Origin: G965214625 sp965214625
GTDB lineage: Bacteria > Pseudomonadota > Gammaproteobacteria > Arenicellales > Poriferihabitantaceae
Direction of reading: 5' to 3'
DNA: 64,000 nt
Assembly (NCBI GenBank): GCA_965214625.1
Contig: OZ243962.1
Location: 2,170,001-2,234,000 of the forward strand
A program made the position numbers and the translations under genes. Numbering within the stretch: the stretch's first letter is position 1; every line of letters starts with the position of its first letter. This document shows, in pieces, positions 35,969-45,557 of the stretch. The notes beneath the pieces are model-generated. The model was not told the origin of the DNA, searched no databases, and saw only the letters and a program-made list of their open reading frames with translations.

Positions 35969-36145
35969 TGAAATCGATTTCCTGTTATGAGATTGATGAA
36001 TAGTCCAAAATTGTATCGACTATGATGGATAGCATCAACACTGGCCTACCGATCATCTCTCGTTGGACAACTCTCGGGGTTTTCATTGCGGTACAGATGA
36101 CGGTATGATCAGCGGTCGGTAAGTCTTGGCCAGGGTGTTCGATGC
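35969..36145. other. Upstream region of efp
   Basis: No gene seen. A plus-strand frame from about 36126 (ending in FDAYRLEREKHLKDE-like residues) looks like broken mobile-element coding sequence but I cannot name it. Confidence 0.3.
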
Positions 36146-36580
36146 CTACCGGCTTGAGCGGGAGAAGCATCTCAAGGACGAGACGCGATCAAAGCGGGCC
36201 GCGGGTGCGCTGGTGATCGGCGGGCTGCAAAGCGCCTGCTGTCGTTCATCGACGCCTTCGCCAAAACCCTCGCGGTACATCGCAAGAGTGAGGGACGCCC
36301 GTTGGAGCGAGTCACGTAGGCCATCGCGGTTTCCGCTGAGTTGTAGGTCGATCTCGAACGCCTGACCGTTGGCGGGAACCACGCGACGGGAGCTTTGGTA
36401 CGACCGATCCTGGGACAGTCGAAATATTTCTTTGAGCTTGCGCATCGATAACCTCTTGTTGGGCATGATGATCTTCGGTTGAAAGGGAGACCGCCCTAGC
36501 GGTTTTTATCGTGCGCCGTCTTGCTCCGTCAGGGGTGGCAACTTTGCCGTGTAATCGATAGCAACTTTTGTGTGTAATAC
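36146..36580 (-). mobile_element. IS21-family remnant (istA 5' end plus terminal repeats)
   Basis: The minus-strand frame from 36466 starts MPNKRLSMRKLKEIFRL, the near-invariant beginning of IstA transposases of IS21, then drifts into unrelated sequence after about 30 residues, so the gene is decayed. Upstream (36527-36580) two copies of a GCAACTTT-TGTAAT type repeat occur (GGCAACTTTGCCGTGTAAT and GCAACTTTTGTGTGTAAT). These resemble the multiple terminal repeats of IS21 ends. No istB was found. The element end lies directly against the stop of the CmcJ-like gene at 36581. Confidence 0.6.
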
Positions 36581-37498
36581 TCAGACACCCCAGTCAAGCA
36601 TCTTCTCGTAGCGCCAGGATGACGTCCTGCCATCCGGATACATCGTTGGAATTTCGGCCTGGTATCTTGATTTCCGGCCTACCAGATCTTCTTCGGCAAA
36701 GACCGCGACCACGCGGGCTTCGACAGAACGCCGCCTTGGCGCATCCTCCCGTGTCGTCGGATCGTTGAAGGCGGTGTGAAAGGTGACCCGGGAGGCCATA
36801 TCCTCGATACGGGAATCGTATTGCCTGAAGATGATCGCCTCGTTCGGCTCCATCCGCGGAAAGTAATGCCAGTTCTGAGCCATGTTATGTACAAGACGGT
36901 AAAATACCATGCGGGTGCCCGGTTCGGTCATGCGCCATCCATCGGAACTGATCATGTCCTCGGCCGAGATGGTCGAATGGTCGCACAAGGCAAGGGGTTT
37001 TGACTCGATTGCCTGCAGGGGGTCTGTGCTGCGCCAGACATTGTAGATGCCGAAGTGATGGCCATCAGGTATGTCGAGTACATCCTCGACATAGGGGGTC
37101 AGATCCGCGTGGGGCGTCTCCGCATAAGCCCCGGCGCCGTTGGGCCAAATTGGCACACCTGCGCGAAACTCATGCTGCATGGTCTGTGCACAAAGGCATC
37201 CGGTTGCCGCCATGACCAGCTCCGCGCACTGGTCGTAGAACCGGGAAACGACATCGTCATGATTGCCGTAATCGATATCGATCGGCGCATGCACAAGCTC
37301 GAACCCCATGCGCCCGATGGTGGCGGCCGGTTCGAGGGCGCGCGCATCGTGAATTCGGGTCGGCTTGACAACGAGCATTTCCGAATGATCACCCCCATCA
37401 CCGTGGCATGGCAGCCGGAACCCCCGGTATCTCGGATTCACGAAGGCACTTTCCGAAACAACAAACGGCGTATCGGGAAACAATGGCAGCGTTCTCAT
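36581..37498 (-). CDS. CmcJ/NvfI-family oxygenase
   Basis: 305 residues from the ATG at 37498 (MRTLPLFPDTPFVV), 13 bases after the upstream ABC gene. Family landmarks are the NVWR segment, PLALCDHSTI, the W-x-YFPRMEPNEAIIFRQYDSR block, and HTAFNDP followed by DAPRRRSVEARVVAVF. A facial triad His130-x-Asp132 (ETPHADLTP) with His241 (FHTAF) is present, as expected for a non-haem iron enzyme. Family members include the cephamycin CmcJ and the fungal endoperoxidase NvfI. As last gene of the RiPP locus it is a candidate tailoring hydroxylase or peroxidase for the peptide. Function is inference. Confidence 0.75.
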   Translation of the reverse strand: MRTLPLFPDTPFVVSESAFVNPRYRGFRLPCHGDGGDHSEMLVVKPTRIHDARALEPAATIGRMGFELVHAPIDIDYGNHDDVVSRFYDQCAELVMAATGCLCAQTMQHEFRAGVPIWPNGAGAYAETPHADLTPYVEDVLDIPDGHHFGIYNVWRSTDPLQAIESKPLALCDHSTISAEDMISSDGWRMTEPGTRMVFYRLVHNMAQNWHYFPRMEPNEAIIFRQYDSRIEDMASRVTFHTAFNDPTTREDAPRRRSVEARVVAVFAEEDLVGRKSRYQAEIPTMYPDGRTSSWRYEKMLDWGV

Positions 37499-37511
37499 GG
37501 CGCTGGCTCTC

Positions 37512-40418
37512 TCAAACTGTCTGGCGCAAGGCCAAGTCACGAAAGTGGCCTTCTGCCGCCAGCAATTCGTCGTAGTTTCCGGTCTGTACCAGCCGCCCCC
37601 GGTGCAGCACATGGATCCGGTTTGCCTTGCGGATCGTGGACAGCCGGTGGGCAATGACGAGTCGGGTGCTCGTGGAGTCCTCGATGCCCTTCATGGCCAA
37701 TGCCTGGCTCCTTGTGTCCAGCCAGCTTGTCGGCTCATCAAGAAAGATGACCCGAGGCTTGTAGACCAGCGCTGCCGCCATCCTGATTCGCTGACTCTGG
37801 CCACCGGAGAAATTTGCCGAATTCTCGCCTACCGATGTGTGCAACCCCATCGGCATGGCACGGATCTCGTCGGCAACACCGACCTGTTCCAGTGCACGCC
37901 ATGCATCATCCTCGGTGAGGTCGCTGTCTGTACCAATGATGTTGTCGAGCACGCTGCCGGGCCGCAGGGGGCTGTCCTGCATGACCACTCCCATCTGTCT
38001 TCTCACGACACCGAAATCCAGCTGTGCAAGATCCCGTCCGTCATAGTAGACTGCCCCTGAATCTGGTTTCTCGAGGCCAAGCAGGAGGCGGAACAGGGTT
38101 GTCTTGCCAGCGCCGGATTCTCCGACAATTGCCACAAACTCGCCTGGTTTGGCGCTGATCGATACTTCATCCAACACCTTTGTTCCGCCAGCGATATAGG
38201 CATGACTCACATGGTCGAGCAGTATCCGGCCAGACAGCACGGGCCGGAGCTGCCCCGCCTTTCTAGTGGATACCGGGCTTGCCAGGATGGGCAGAACCTG
38301 GTCGCAGGCCGGTTTGACAAATGCAACGCCCCGCGCTGCATTGCCTAGCATGATGACTGCCATGCACAGCACCATCACTGCCGTGAACACTGCGAGGAAA
38401 TCTGCCGTATTCACACCGCCATCACCCCGAATCGCGACGATCGAGAACAGCACTGCACTTGCCAGGGCGGGCACTGCGGCTCCGAATGCGGCAAGGTGCT
38501 CGCCGAGGATCGACAGTCGGATTTCCGCCTGTTTGTGACCATGATACTGTCGTGCCCAGGCAGCAAAGGCCAAGTCTTCGGCACCGGTAGTGCGCAGCTT
38601 GGAAATGCCGTTGAGGAATTGCTGCGTGTCCCCGGCCAGTCTTCGCATGGTCTCCAGATACTGGTACTGGGGTCTGATTTGCAGGATACAGAACACGACC
38701 ATCACCCCGATCATCGTTGCCGAGAGCAGGAGGGCGATCCAGCCCAGCCACGCATCGTAGAAGAACAGCAGTCCGAATGCAGGCAACAGGAACAGCGTGG
38801 ACAATACGCCATCGGCCGTGACACCGGCGACCTGGTCTCTCACATCCTGGAACACCATTGATCTGGCCGTGAGTTCGCCGGCAGTATAGCCGCGGAAGAA
38901 ACCCGGATTCAGGCGCAGCAGGCGATCCCAGATCAAGGCCCCCAGCCGGGCAGCCACACGACCTTCTACCCTCATCAGCGCCGTGCCTCGAAGAATATGC
39001 AACAGGGCCACCAGCGCACCAATCCCAACCAGGATTGCTGCCAGTTGCAGGGTTAGGATTGCATTTCCGCCCGGCGCCACTGCGCCAACCAGCCGGTTGA
39101 CCGCGAATGCTGGTGTCAATGCCAGTGTACCGGCGGCAATACCTGTCAGGACCAGCACGGTGACATCCCCTGCCACGCCGCAAGACCCGGTCCGAAACAG
39201 CGCCTTCAGGCCAGACGCTCCATTGCCGGTCAATCTCGGATACAGGTAATGTGTCTCCCGGAACAGGGCGGCGGTCCTGCTGTTCGCCGGGCTCGATTCG
39301 CCGGTCGAGGGATCCACGACCCGGTAGCGGCCGGTCCGCCCCGGCAACAGAACCCGCGGTTGCCCGTCATCTTGTCGAATTGCCAGCATCGCTCCACTGT
39401 CTCCAAGCCACCAGCGTTTCGATGTTGACAACCGCACCCGGCGCTTTCGTATCGCCGACGCTTCACAGTAATCGGTCAGTGATGGCTCCTCGTCGTCCGA
39501 AATGACAGGTATTCGAACGTCGAATCCTTCCTGCCTGCCAATCATGCGCAAGGCTCTTGCCATGGCCGACTCGTCGTCCACCGACCGAAGCCCGGAATTA
39601 TACAACGCTTCTAAGCTGGTCCTGGCCCGCGCCTTTTCGCCCCGGCGCCTGGCGGCCTGCGCAACCTGGAGATTCGCTTCATCAACAAGCAGCAATCTCC
39701 GGTTGAGACTTTCGGCATCGAACGCAATGTCGTGAAACCCTGGCAAGGCCTCCTCCAGCAAATACTTTTCATTAAGTTCGGAGGTGGTCCTGCAGTCGAA
39801 TGCCTCCTCCCTCTGCAACCGGATCCAGGCATCCCGGGAGACCGGCACCAGTCCGTGGCGACCAGTATCGGCAAGATCAAGAAAACTGGCCTCCATCCCA
39901 CTTGCAGCCAGCCAGACAACACCATGATCGGGTGAGGCGACACCTTTTCCGGTCATTGGCCCGGGATGGAGACGAAGTTCCGTAGCCGGAATGCCTTCCA
40001 TATCACGGGATACGGCAGCGGACATCGATTCAATCCAGAAATCGATCTGCCGGTCGAACTCCGACCTGATTGCACTGGAATTGTCGCTGTTCGCCAGCGC
40101 GTCCAGCAGACATTCCTGCGTCAGTCGTCGCAGCCGGGTGTCCTGCAACCCCTTGGCGACCAGATTCATTGCATGGCCGGATTCATCGACACTGAATGCC
40201 AGCTGACCAACTTCAAGACGAACGAAATGCTTGTAGGTGGACGTCATTCGCCCGGATTCAAACTCGGCTGCCAGCACATCGATGGCCCCTGCCTCGACAT
40301 ACCAGACATGGCCGGACTCCCACAGGCTGACCGGCTGGTTCGCCGGAGCAGAACATGCGTTGCCCCGCTCAAGAAACAGCGCCGCCAGGGCGTCATCCGG
40401 ATGGAATTCATTCACCAT
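37512..40418 (-). CDS. NHLP/NHLM bacteriocin-type ABC transporter, permease/ATPase subunit without peptidase
   Basis: 968 residues from the ATG at 40418 (MVNEFHPDDALAALFL), which overlaps the previous gene by 11 bases. The first 400 residues are a cytosolic, cyclic-nucleotide-domain-like region. They are followed by six transmembrane segments (VAGDVTVLVLTGIAAGTLAL onward) and an ATPase domain: Walker A VGESGAGKTTLFRL, signature FSGGQSQRIRMAAALV, Walker B VIFLDEPTSWLD. This architecture is the TIGR03797-type partner found only beside NHLP-leader RiPP systems. It probably pairs with the C39 transporter encoded just upstream to export the mature peptide. Confidence 0.9.
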   Translation of the reverse strand: MVNEFHPDDALAALFLERGNACSAPANQPVSLWESGHVWYVEAGAIDVLAAEFESGRMTSTYKHFVRLEVGQLAFSVDESGHAMNLVAKGLQDTRLRRLTQECLLDALANSDNSSAIRSEFDRQIDFWIESMSAAVSRDMEGIPATELRLHPGPMTGKGVASPDHGVVWLAASGMEASFLDLADTGRHGLVPVSRDAWIRLQREEAFDCRTTSELNEKYLLEEALPGFHDIAFDAESLNRRLLLVDEANLQVAQAARRRGEKARARTSLEALYNSGLRSVDDESAMARALRMIGRQEGFDVRIPVISDDEEPSLTDYCEASAIRKRRVRLSTSKRWWLGDSGAMLAIRQDDGQPRVLLPGRTGRYRVVDPSTGESSPANSRTAALFRETHYLYPRLTGNGASGLKALFRTGSCGVAGDVTVLVLTGIAAGTLALTPAFAVNRLVGAVAPGGNAILTLQLAAILVGIGALVALLHILRGTALMRVEGRVAARLGALIWDRLLRLNPGFFRGYTAGELTARSMVFQDVRDQVAGVTADGVLSTLFLLPAFGLLFFYDAWLGWIALLLSATMIGVMVVFCILQIRPQYQYLETMRRLAGDTQQFLNGISKLRTTGAEDLAFAAWARQYHGHKQAEIRLSILGEHLAAFGAAVPALASAVLFSIVAIRGDGGVNTADFLAVFTAVMVLCMAVIMLGNAARGVAFVKPACDQVLPILASPVSTRKAGQLRPVLSGRILLDHVSHAYIAGGTKVLDEVSISAKPGEFVAIVGESGAGKTTLFRLLLGLEKPDSGAVYYDGRDLAQLDFGVVRRQMGVVMQDSPLRPGSVLDNIIGTDSDLTEDDAWRALEQVGVADEIRAMPMGLHTSVGENSANFSGGQSQRIRMAAALVYKPRVIFLDEPTSWLDTRSQALAMKGIEDSTSTRLVIAHRLSTIRKANRIHVLHRGRLVQTGNYDELLAAEGHFRDLALRQTV

Positions 40419-42624
40419 GAAGCAATTTCCGATATATGTTGTCCCGGGTGTGTAACTCGTTGTGGGTCCCCTGCTCGACGATGCGGCCGCCATCGATAAT
40501 CATAATCCGGTCCGCATCGCGAATCGTACTAAGACGATGGGCAATGATCAGGCAGGAACATCCGCGGCGGCGAATGCTATCGTCGATTATCAACTCGATA
40601 ACGGGATCGAGAGCGCTCGTGGCCTCGTCCATGATCAGTAGTGATGGCTTGTTGACCAGCGCCCTGGCGATTTCCAGCCGCAGTCGCTGACCACCGCTGA
40701 AATTCTGCCCCCCTTCCTCAACCATGGATTCGTAGCCTTCGGGACGGCTGATGATGTCCTCGTGAATCGATGCATCCCTAGCGGCGGATGTTACGTAGTG
40801 ATCCGGAACGGTTGTGTCCCACATGGTCAGATTGTCGCGGATGGTGGCAGCAAACATGACCGGGTTCTGGTCGACGATGGCAATTGACCGGCAGAATACC
40901 TCGCGCGGGATATCCCCGATCGGATGGCCGTCGAACAGGATGTCTCCCGACCAGGGCAGGTAGAGGCCTGCCACAAGCTGTGCGATCGTGGACTTGCCTG
41001 AACCGCTGGGGCCTATCAGAGCAATTCTCTGACCAGGTTCTATGGTCAGGCTGAAATCCCTGACCAGCGGGTCACGGTTTTTCTGGTATCCGAAAGTCAC
41101 CCCCTTCATTTCAAGCTTGCCGATCAATCGCAGTTGGCCTTCGGTGGTCATGATTTTCCCCGGCCCGCTGGCACCATTGACTGCCAGCGCCGTCTCGTGT
41201 GGCGCATTGATGATATCATCCATTCTTGTCAGATCGGCCTCCAGGGTCTCCAGCATGTCGGAGAATTGCCCAATGCGGGCGACCGGACGAATGAAGTTGT
41301 CGGCAAGTATGTAGAAACCCATCAACTGACCGAGACTGATATGTTCCAGCATCATCAACCAGCCACCAAGACCGAACACCGCCGCTGCATTGAGCAGCTG
41401 AAAGAGTTGCGGGAGAGAGGATGCCACATGCCCCAGTTCCACGAATTCCTGGCGAGCGACAAGTTCACGAGCCTGTCTGCCGCTCCAGTCGGAAAAGAAG
41501 TCATTCTCCCGCGCTGTGGCCTGCAGGCTCTCGATTGACGACAGGCCAGCGGCGCTGACACCGGCCAGCAGGCTCTGCTCCCGACGCAACCGGTGGTTAT
41601 GGTCGCGGCGCTGGCGGGCCAGCAACCGAGTCATGACAAAGCAGGACCCGCCAAGGCCAGCAACCACAAGCGCCAGCGGCGGGTGCCAGACTAGCATGAC
41701 TGCCAAGAAGGCCACGCTCATGATCAGGTCGACCGAAAGTCGCACGAGTTGTCCGGCCCCGGTATCGGCCATCTGGTCAATCGTTCGCAGGCGCAAAGCG
41801 AGGTCGCCAGACAGCCTGTGGGCATGGAATCTGATGGGAAGGCGCAGCATGGTATCGAGGAAGCTGTCGGATCGGGTGATCGAGAGACGGATCACCAGAT
41901 TACGCAGTGAACGCATCTGTAGCCAGGTCAGGAGGTAGGCGGAGACGCCGACCAGCAGTGTGCCCGCAGTCAATGTCCAGCTGAGTTCGGTCTGTCCGGA
42001 TTCCAGCACACGATCCACGAACAGGGCCAGCAACAGCGGCAGGGCCAGCAACACGATTGCCAGAAGCAATCCGAAAACCGTGGTACGGGCCAGCAGCGGC
42101 TTGTGAGCCCGCAGCCAGGGCCAGAACCTTCGCACGACGCTGCGCCTGGCTCCCTGCTGCCTGAATTCGCTCCCGGGCCTGAGCAGCAGACTGACACCGG
42201 TGAAATGGCGGTCGAATTCTTCCCGATCGACATTGCGATGCCCTTCGGCGGGATCATTGAGAAAGAAACGATCCCCGGCCATACCCTCGAGCACAACGAA
42301 GTGGTTGAACCCCCAGAACAGAATGATCGGCATCGGAAGCGCCGCCAACTGGCCGATCTGACAGCTGTGGCCGGTTGCTTCCAGGCCATAGCTGCGCGCG
42401 GCCTGTGCAATGTCCTTCAGGTTGGAGCCATCGCGACCGACACTGCATTGCTCGCGTAACTCTTCCAGCGATATCCAGCAGCCGTGATGCGCAAGCACTA
42501 TACCGAGACAGGCGGCCCCACAATCGGTAGCCTCCAGTTGCATCATCAGCGGGGTGCGGCGTGGTCGCCGGATTTTCGGGATACGGGTTGCCTTCGCAGA
42601 CGTTGATTTGGCTGATTGTGCCAT
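40408..42624 (-). CDS. NHLP bacteriocin export ABC transporter with C39 peptidase (peptidase/permease/ATPase)
   Basis: 738 residues. The N-terminal C39 double-glycine peptidase has Cys35 (EATDCGAACLG), His108 (GFNHFVVLEG) and Asp124 (LNDPAEG), a complete triad. Six membrane helices follow (about 165-430), then an ATPase domain: Walker A GPSGSGKSTIAQ, signature NFSGGQRLRLEIARAL, Walker B LLIMDEATSALD. Such proteins cut the leader after a GG and pump the core out. The precursor at 46451-46711 has exactly such a VAGG site. It overlaps the second ABC gene, implying a heterodimer. A stub of a HlyD-type partner precedes it by 12 bases. Confidence 0.93.
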   Translation of the reverse strand: MAQSAKSTSAKATRIPKIRRPRRTPLMMQLEATDCGAACLGIVLAHHGCWISLEELREQCSVGRDGSNLKDIAQAARSYGLEATGHSCQIGQLAALPMPIILFWGFNHFVVLEGMAGDRFFLNDPAEGHRNVDREEFDRHFTGVSLLLRPGSEFRQQGARRSVVRRFWPWLRAHKPLLARTTVFGLLLAIVLLALPLLLALFVDRVLESGQTELSWTLTAGTLLVGVSAYLLTWLQMRSLRNLVIRLSITRSDSFLDTMLRLPIRFHAHRLSGDLALRLRTIDQMADTGAGQLVRLSVDLIMSVAFLAVMLVWHPPLALVVAGLGGSCFVMTRLLARQRRDHNHRLRREQSLLAGVSAAGLSSIESLQATARENDFFSDWSGRQARELVARQEFVELGHVASSLPQLFQLLNAAAVFGLGGWLMMLEHISLGQLMGFYILADNFIRPVARIGQFSDMLETLEADLTRMDDIINAPHETALAVNGASGPGKIMTTEGQLRLIGKLEMKGVTFGYQKNRDPLVRDFSLTIEPGQRIALIGPSGSGKSTIAQLVAGLYLPWSGDILFDGHPIGDIPREVFCRSIAIVDQNPVMFAATIRDNLTMWDTTVPDHYVTSAARDASIHEDIISRPEGYESMVEEGGQNFSGGQRLRLEIARALVNKPSLLIMDEATSALDPVIELIIDDSIRRRGCSCLIIAHRLSTIRDADRIMIIDGGRIVEQGTHNELHTRDNIYRKLLHGE

Positions 42625-42636
42625 CTTGGCTCGGGA

Positions 42637-42825
42637 TCAGGGTATCAGCGCAACCAGACCCAGCATTGCCAATAACAGTACCATCAATGCTGCCTTGAAA
42701 ATACGCTCATGCGGTGCCGACACCTTTACTGGCTCGTCCATGGCCTCGGGCTGTGCCTTGTGGAGCAGGGAATCTCTTCGAAACACTTTTGGATTGCTCT
42801 CGCGAAAACCAGTCCTGATTACCAC
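42637..42825 (-). CDS. 62-residue HlyD-like stub (N-terminal segment of an NHLP secretion protein)
   Basis: GTG-initiated 62-codon frame. The text KVFRRDSLLHKAQPEAMDEP then VKVSAPHERIF, followed by one transmembrane helix (KAALMVLLLAMLGLVALI) and a stop, matches only the first 60 residues of NHLP-system HlyD/membrane-fusion proteins (pattern LFRKEALERLSSPEQLDxL-xVTSPR then a helix). The 350 or so periplasmic residues are missing. It starts right where an IS1595 copy ends and stops 12 bases before the C39 transporter. It may be a decayed gene or a genuine single-helix accessory protein. Confidence 0.55.
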   Translation of the reverse strand: MVIRTGFRESNPKVFRRDSLLHKAQPEAMDEPVKVSAPHERIFKAALMVLLLAMLGLVALIP

Positions 42826-43729
42826 TCAAGCTAAGTTCAACCTAAGCGGCCGTTCGGGCATCGGCGGCGTTCTGAGGGCCACATAGGCAAGTCTGGGGAT
42901 GATGTCGGACAGGTCGAAGCGACGATTGAACCGGTACTGGAACTGTGAGAGATATCGCTGGGCGTACTTAGGGCAAATCGCATGGCAGGTGCCGCACAAC
43001 GCACTCTTGATATTGCCGAGAATGGTATTCACCCAACGAAACTCAGGGCGCTCGACGCTGGCTTTTCCGCTTCCCACGACAATTTTGTCATAAGCACAAC
43101 CCGCCGCGGTGATGCCATGGAAGCAGGCCAAACCATCGGATACCACCGAAGTGCCGGCACCTAGATGCTCGTGTGTCCAGGCGACGATTTCGCTGGTGCA
43201 AAACCCTTCGACGACAGTGAGCTTCATGTGCAGCGGGTGTCCCTTCTCATTGGTCTCGACGGCGGCCACGAAAGAGGTCTTGGCCGGTGCCCCCGACGAG
43301 ATAGGCATCATTAAATTCGACCCAGCCGGTGAGTACACTGGCGGTCGCGCTCCATTATCACCAGCTTGTGTTTCATGCGTCAAGTGGTGTTGTAGGAGAT
43401 GTCCAGATGGCGATGCAGTTTCTCGCCGAGCCCCCTTTCCTGTCTTGGGTGATGAGGTAGATGACCTGAAACCACACCCTAAGTACCAGCTTGGTGGAAT
43501 CGAAGATAGTGCCGCCGGTGACCGAGGTCTGGCGGTGGCAGCGATTGCACTGTTGGAGCCTGCGACTGGTCAATTGTCAACCTTTGTCGTGGCCACAATG
43601 AGGACATAGAAATCCATTCGGCCAACGCCATTGATAGCGGACATCAAAGCATTGGTCTTCGATTCGGTAGAGCGAGAGAAACTCGTTCAGGCTGATTCCT
43701 TTCTGAAACTGAACTGGGTTTCGTGCCAT
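42826..43729 (-). mobile_element. IS1595-family transposase, frameshifted
   Basis: Decayed IS1595 transposase, full-length in extent but in three frames. It begins at 43729 MARNPVQFQKGISLNEF, followed by CFDVRYQWRWPNGFLCPHCGH, then a stop near 43577. The zinc ribbon continues in the frame open 43373-43573 (LQQCNRCHRQTSVTGGTIF), and the DDE core and C-terminus lie in the frame open 42826-43383 (GLACFHGI, RWVNTILGNIKSALCGT, YQYRFNRRFDLSD-like). The element is inserted within the RiPP locus between the halogenase-linked small ORF and the HlyD stub, and may have removed or truncated a gene there. Confidence 0.85.
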
Positions 43730-43800
43730 GTATATTTCCTTTCTCTATCATTGAGTTGCACGGCGATATTATGCTAATCGGTGCTTAGATTCAAGGGTAA

Positions 43801-44043
43801 TCAGGGTAATGGAAACCAGCTGTCCTGACCATCGGGAAACATGACCGATCGCATGTCACGCCACGCTGCACATTGAATCCATACAACGAATCGGGTCTTG
43901 TGCCCGCATGGCGGATCAGGCTGCGCGACATCCGTGCCGGCCAAGGCCGGGGTCATCAAAGACAAAAGCGCCAGGAAACAGGTGTCAGATCCGGACATCA
44001 ATGATGCCACGGTGCAATCCGGCGGCAAATCCTGTCGCCACAT
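43801..44043 (-). CDS. Small ORF coupled to the halogenase gene, unknown function
   Basis: 80-codon frame whose ATG overlaps the halogenase stop (TAATG at 44041-44045), the signature of translational coupling. An internal ATG (codon 16) would give a 65-residue product beginning MSGSDTCFLALLSLMTPALAG, which looks like a signal peptide cut after ALAG. The remainder is short and Cys-, Trp- and Pro-containing (DPPCGHKTRF, WIQCAAWRD) and stops at 43801, near the IS1595 copy, so it may be truncated. I recognise no family. Confidence 0.45.
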   Translation of the reverse strand: MWRQDLPPDCTVASLMSGSDTCFLALLSLMTPALAGTDVAQPDPPCGHKTRFVVWIQCAAWRDMRSVMFPDGQDSWFPLP

Positions 44044-45557
44044 TATGACGTCGGCAGGTCCTGGAATTCGGGCGGTTGTGCTTTACAGTAATCGTCAATG
44101 AATTGCTGGTGGTCCGGAAACTGGCTCACCTGCTTGTCGACATTTTTGTGGATGTCAGCCAGGTATTCCCCGAGTTCCTCGTCGCTCATCGCATTGGCGA
44201 TCGGGTGATACTGTTCCGGAATCAAACCCTGGCCCAGCATGACCTGCGCCCATGACGTGGTGCCGAACAGTTCCGCCTGGTTCCACGCTATCCGGCCCGT
44301 TTGACGAAACAGCTTGATCCGGTGTTTGAGGGAGTCGGGAATGTTCATGGTCCGGCACTGTCGCCAGAACGGCGTATCCGAGCGGTTGGTCACATGGTAG
44401 TGCAGAATGATGAAATCTCGGACATTGTCGATTTCAAGCTGCATGTGAGAATTGAACTCTGCGATCCCGGATTCGCGAATTCCGTTATCGGGGAACATCT
44501 GGACCAGGCGGGTAATACCGCGCTGAATGAGGTGGATGCTGGTCGATTCGAGCGGTTCGATGAAACCGGATGCCAGTCCCACGGCCACGCAGTTCTTGTG
44601 CCAGTACCGGTGCCTCTGGCCGGCTCTGAACCGGATCAGTCGCGGCTCTCCAAGCACCCGACCCTGCACATTGTCGAGCAGCCGCGCCCTTGCCTCGTCG
44701 TCGGACCAGTGCCGGGATGAGAACACCATGCCGTTTCCGACCCTGTGCTGCAGCGGAATGCGCCATTGCCACCCCGATTCATGGGCTATCGAGCGGGTAT
44801 ATGGATGCACCGCTCCGGACGATTCGGTTGGTACCGCGATTGCGCTGTCACAGGGCAACCAGTCGCCATAATCATCGAAGCCGACATCGAGGGTTTGCCC
44901 GATCAGGAGCCCGCGAAAGCCGGTACAGTCGATGAACAGGTCGCCGGTGACGAGTTGTCCGGATTGCAGGCGCAGACCGGTTATGAATCCACTGGTCGGA
45001 TCCTGTTCCACCTGCTCAATTCGTCCTTCATGCCGGACAACGCCAAGCTCCTCGGCAATACCTCGCAGGAATTGTCCGTAAAGATGGGCATCAATATGAT
45101 AGGCGTAGTTCAGAACGTTGTGCAGGCTGATTGCAAACCGGTTGCGCAGCGACGCCGTTGTTTCCGGACAATATTCGCCATAATCCCGAGCCAGGCCCAG
45201 CAAATGGCCCCTCAGCCAGTAATGCTGAAAGCCAGCGGTCCAGCGCTCCCTTCCGACCCACCCGAAGGAATGGAAGTAGTTTTCGCCCAGACCCCGCCAG
45301 TTCTCGAAGGAAATTCCAAGCTTGAAGGTGCCCTGGACAGCCCGCAGGAAGTCAGCCTCTCTAATATCCATGTATTTGTGAAAAAGTCGCAGCGGTGGAA
45401 TCGTTGCTTCACCCACCCCGACAGTGCCGATCTCATTGGATTCGACCAGGACAATGTCCAGGGGTTCGCCGAGCTGCCGGGCAAACATGGCCGCAGCCAT
45501 CCAGCCGGCAGTACCCCCTCCGGCGATCACGAGTTTCCTGATTTTCCTATTGTGCAT
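44043..45557 (-). CDS. Flavin-dependent tryptophan halogenase-family protein
   Basis: 504 residues. The FAD-binding GGGTAGWMAAAMFAR is at 13-27. The catalytic Lys79 lies in QGTFKLGISFENW, at the same number as Lys79 of PrnA. The family-specific WQWRIP (263-268) and GFIEPLESTS with the active-site Glu (331-340) are present. A perfect GGAGG precedes the ATG. It would use FADH2, O2 and halide to halogenate an indole. Its neighbours are an NHLP precursor whose core ends in Trp and a C39 exporter, so peptide-bound Trp is the likely substrate, as for peptidyl halogenases. No flavin reductase gene is visible. Confidence 0.9.
   Translation of the reverse strand: MHNRKIRKLVIAGGGTAGWMAAAMFARQLGEPLDIVLVESNEIGTVGVGEATIPPLRLFHKYMDIREADFLRAVQGTFKLGISFENWRGLGENYFHSFGWVGRERWTAGFQHYWLRGHLLGLARDYGEYCPETTASLRNRFAISLHNVLNYAYHIDAHLYGQFLRGIAEELGVVRHEGRIEQVEQDPTSGFITGLRLQSGQLVTGDLFIDCTGFRGLLIGQTLDVGFDDYGDWLPCDSAIAVPTESSGAVHPYTRSIAHESGWQWRIPLQHRVGNGMVFSSRHWSDDEARARLLDNVQGRVLGEPRLIRFRAGQRHRYWHKNCVAVGLASGFIEPLESTSIHLIQRGITRLVQMFPDNGIRESGIAEFNSHMQLEIDNVRDFIILHYHVTNRSDTPFWRQCRTMNIPDSLKHRIKLFRQTGRIAWNQAELFGTTSWAQVMLGQGLIPEQYHPIANAMSDEELGEYLADIHKNVDKQVSQFPDHQQFIDDYCKAQPPEFQDLPTS

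Noticed and set aside
44043..45557. Halogenase acting on free tryptophan for an alkaloid pathway
   Set aside because: No other small-molecule indole pathway genes are present, while an NHLP precursor with Trp-ending core and a C39 exporter are; free-Trp activity cannot be excluded but is less consistent with context.
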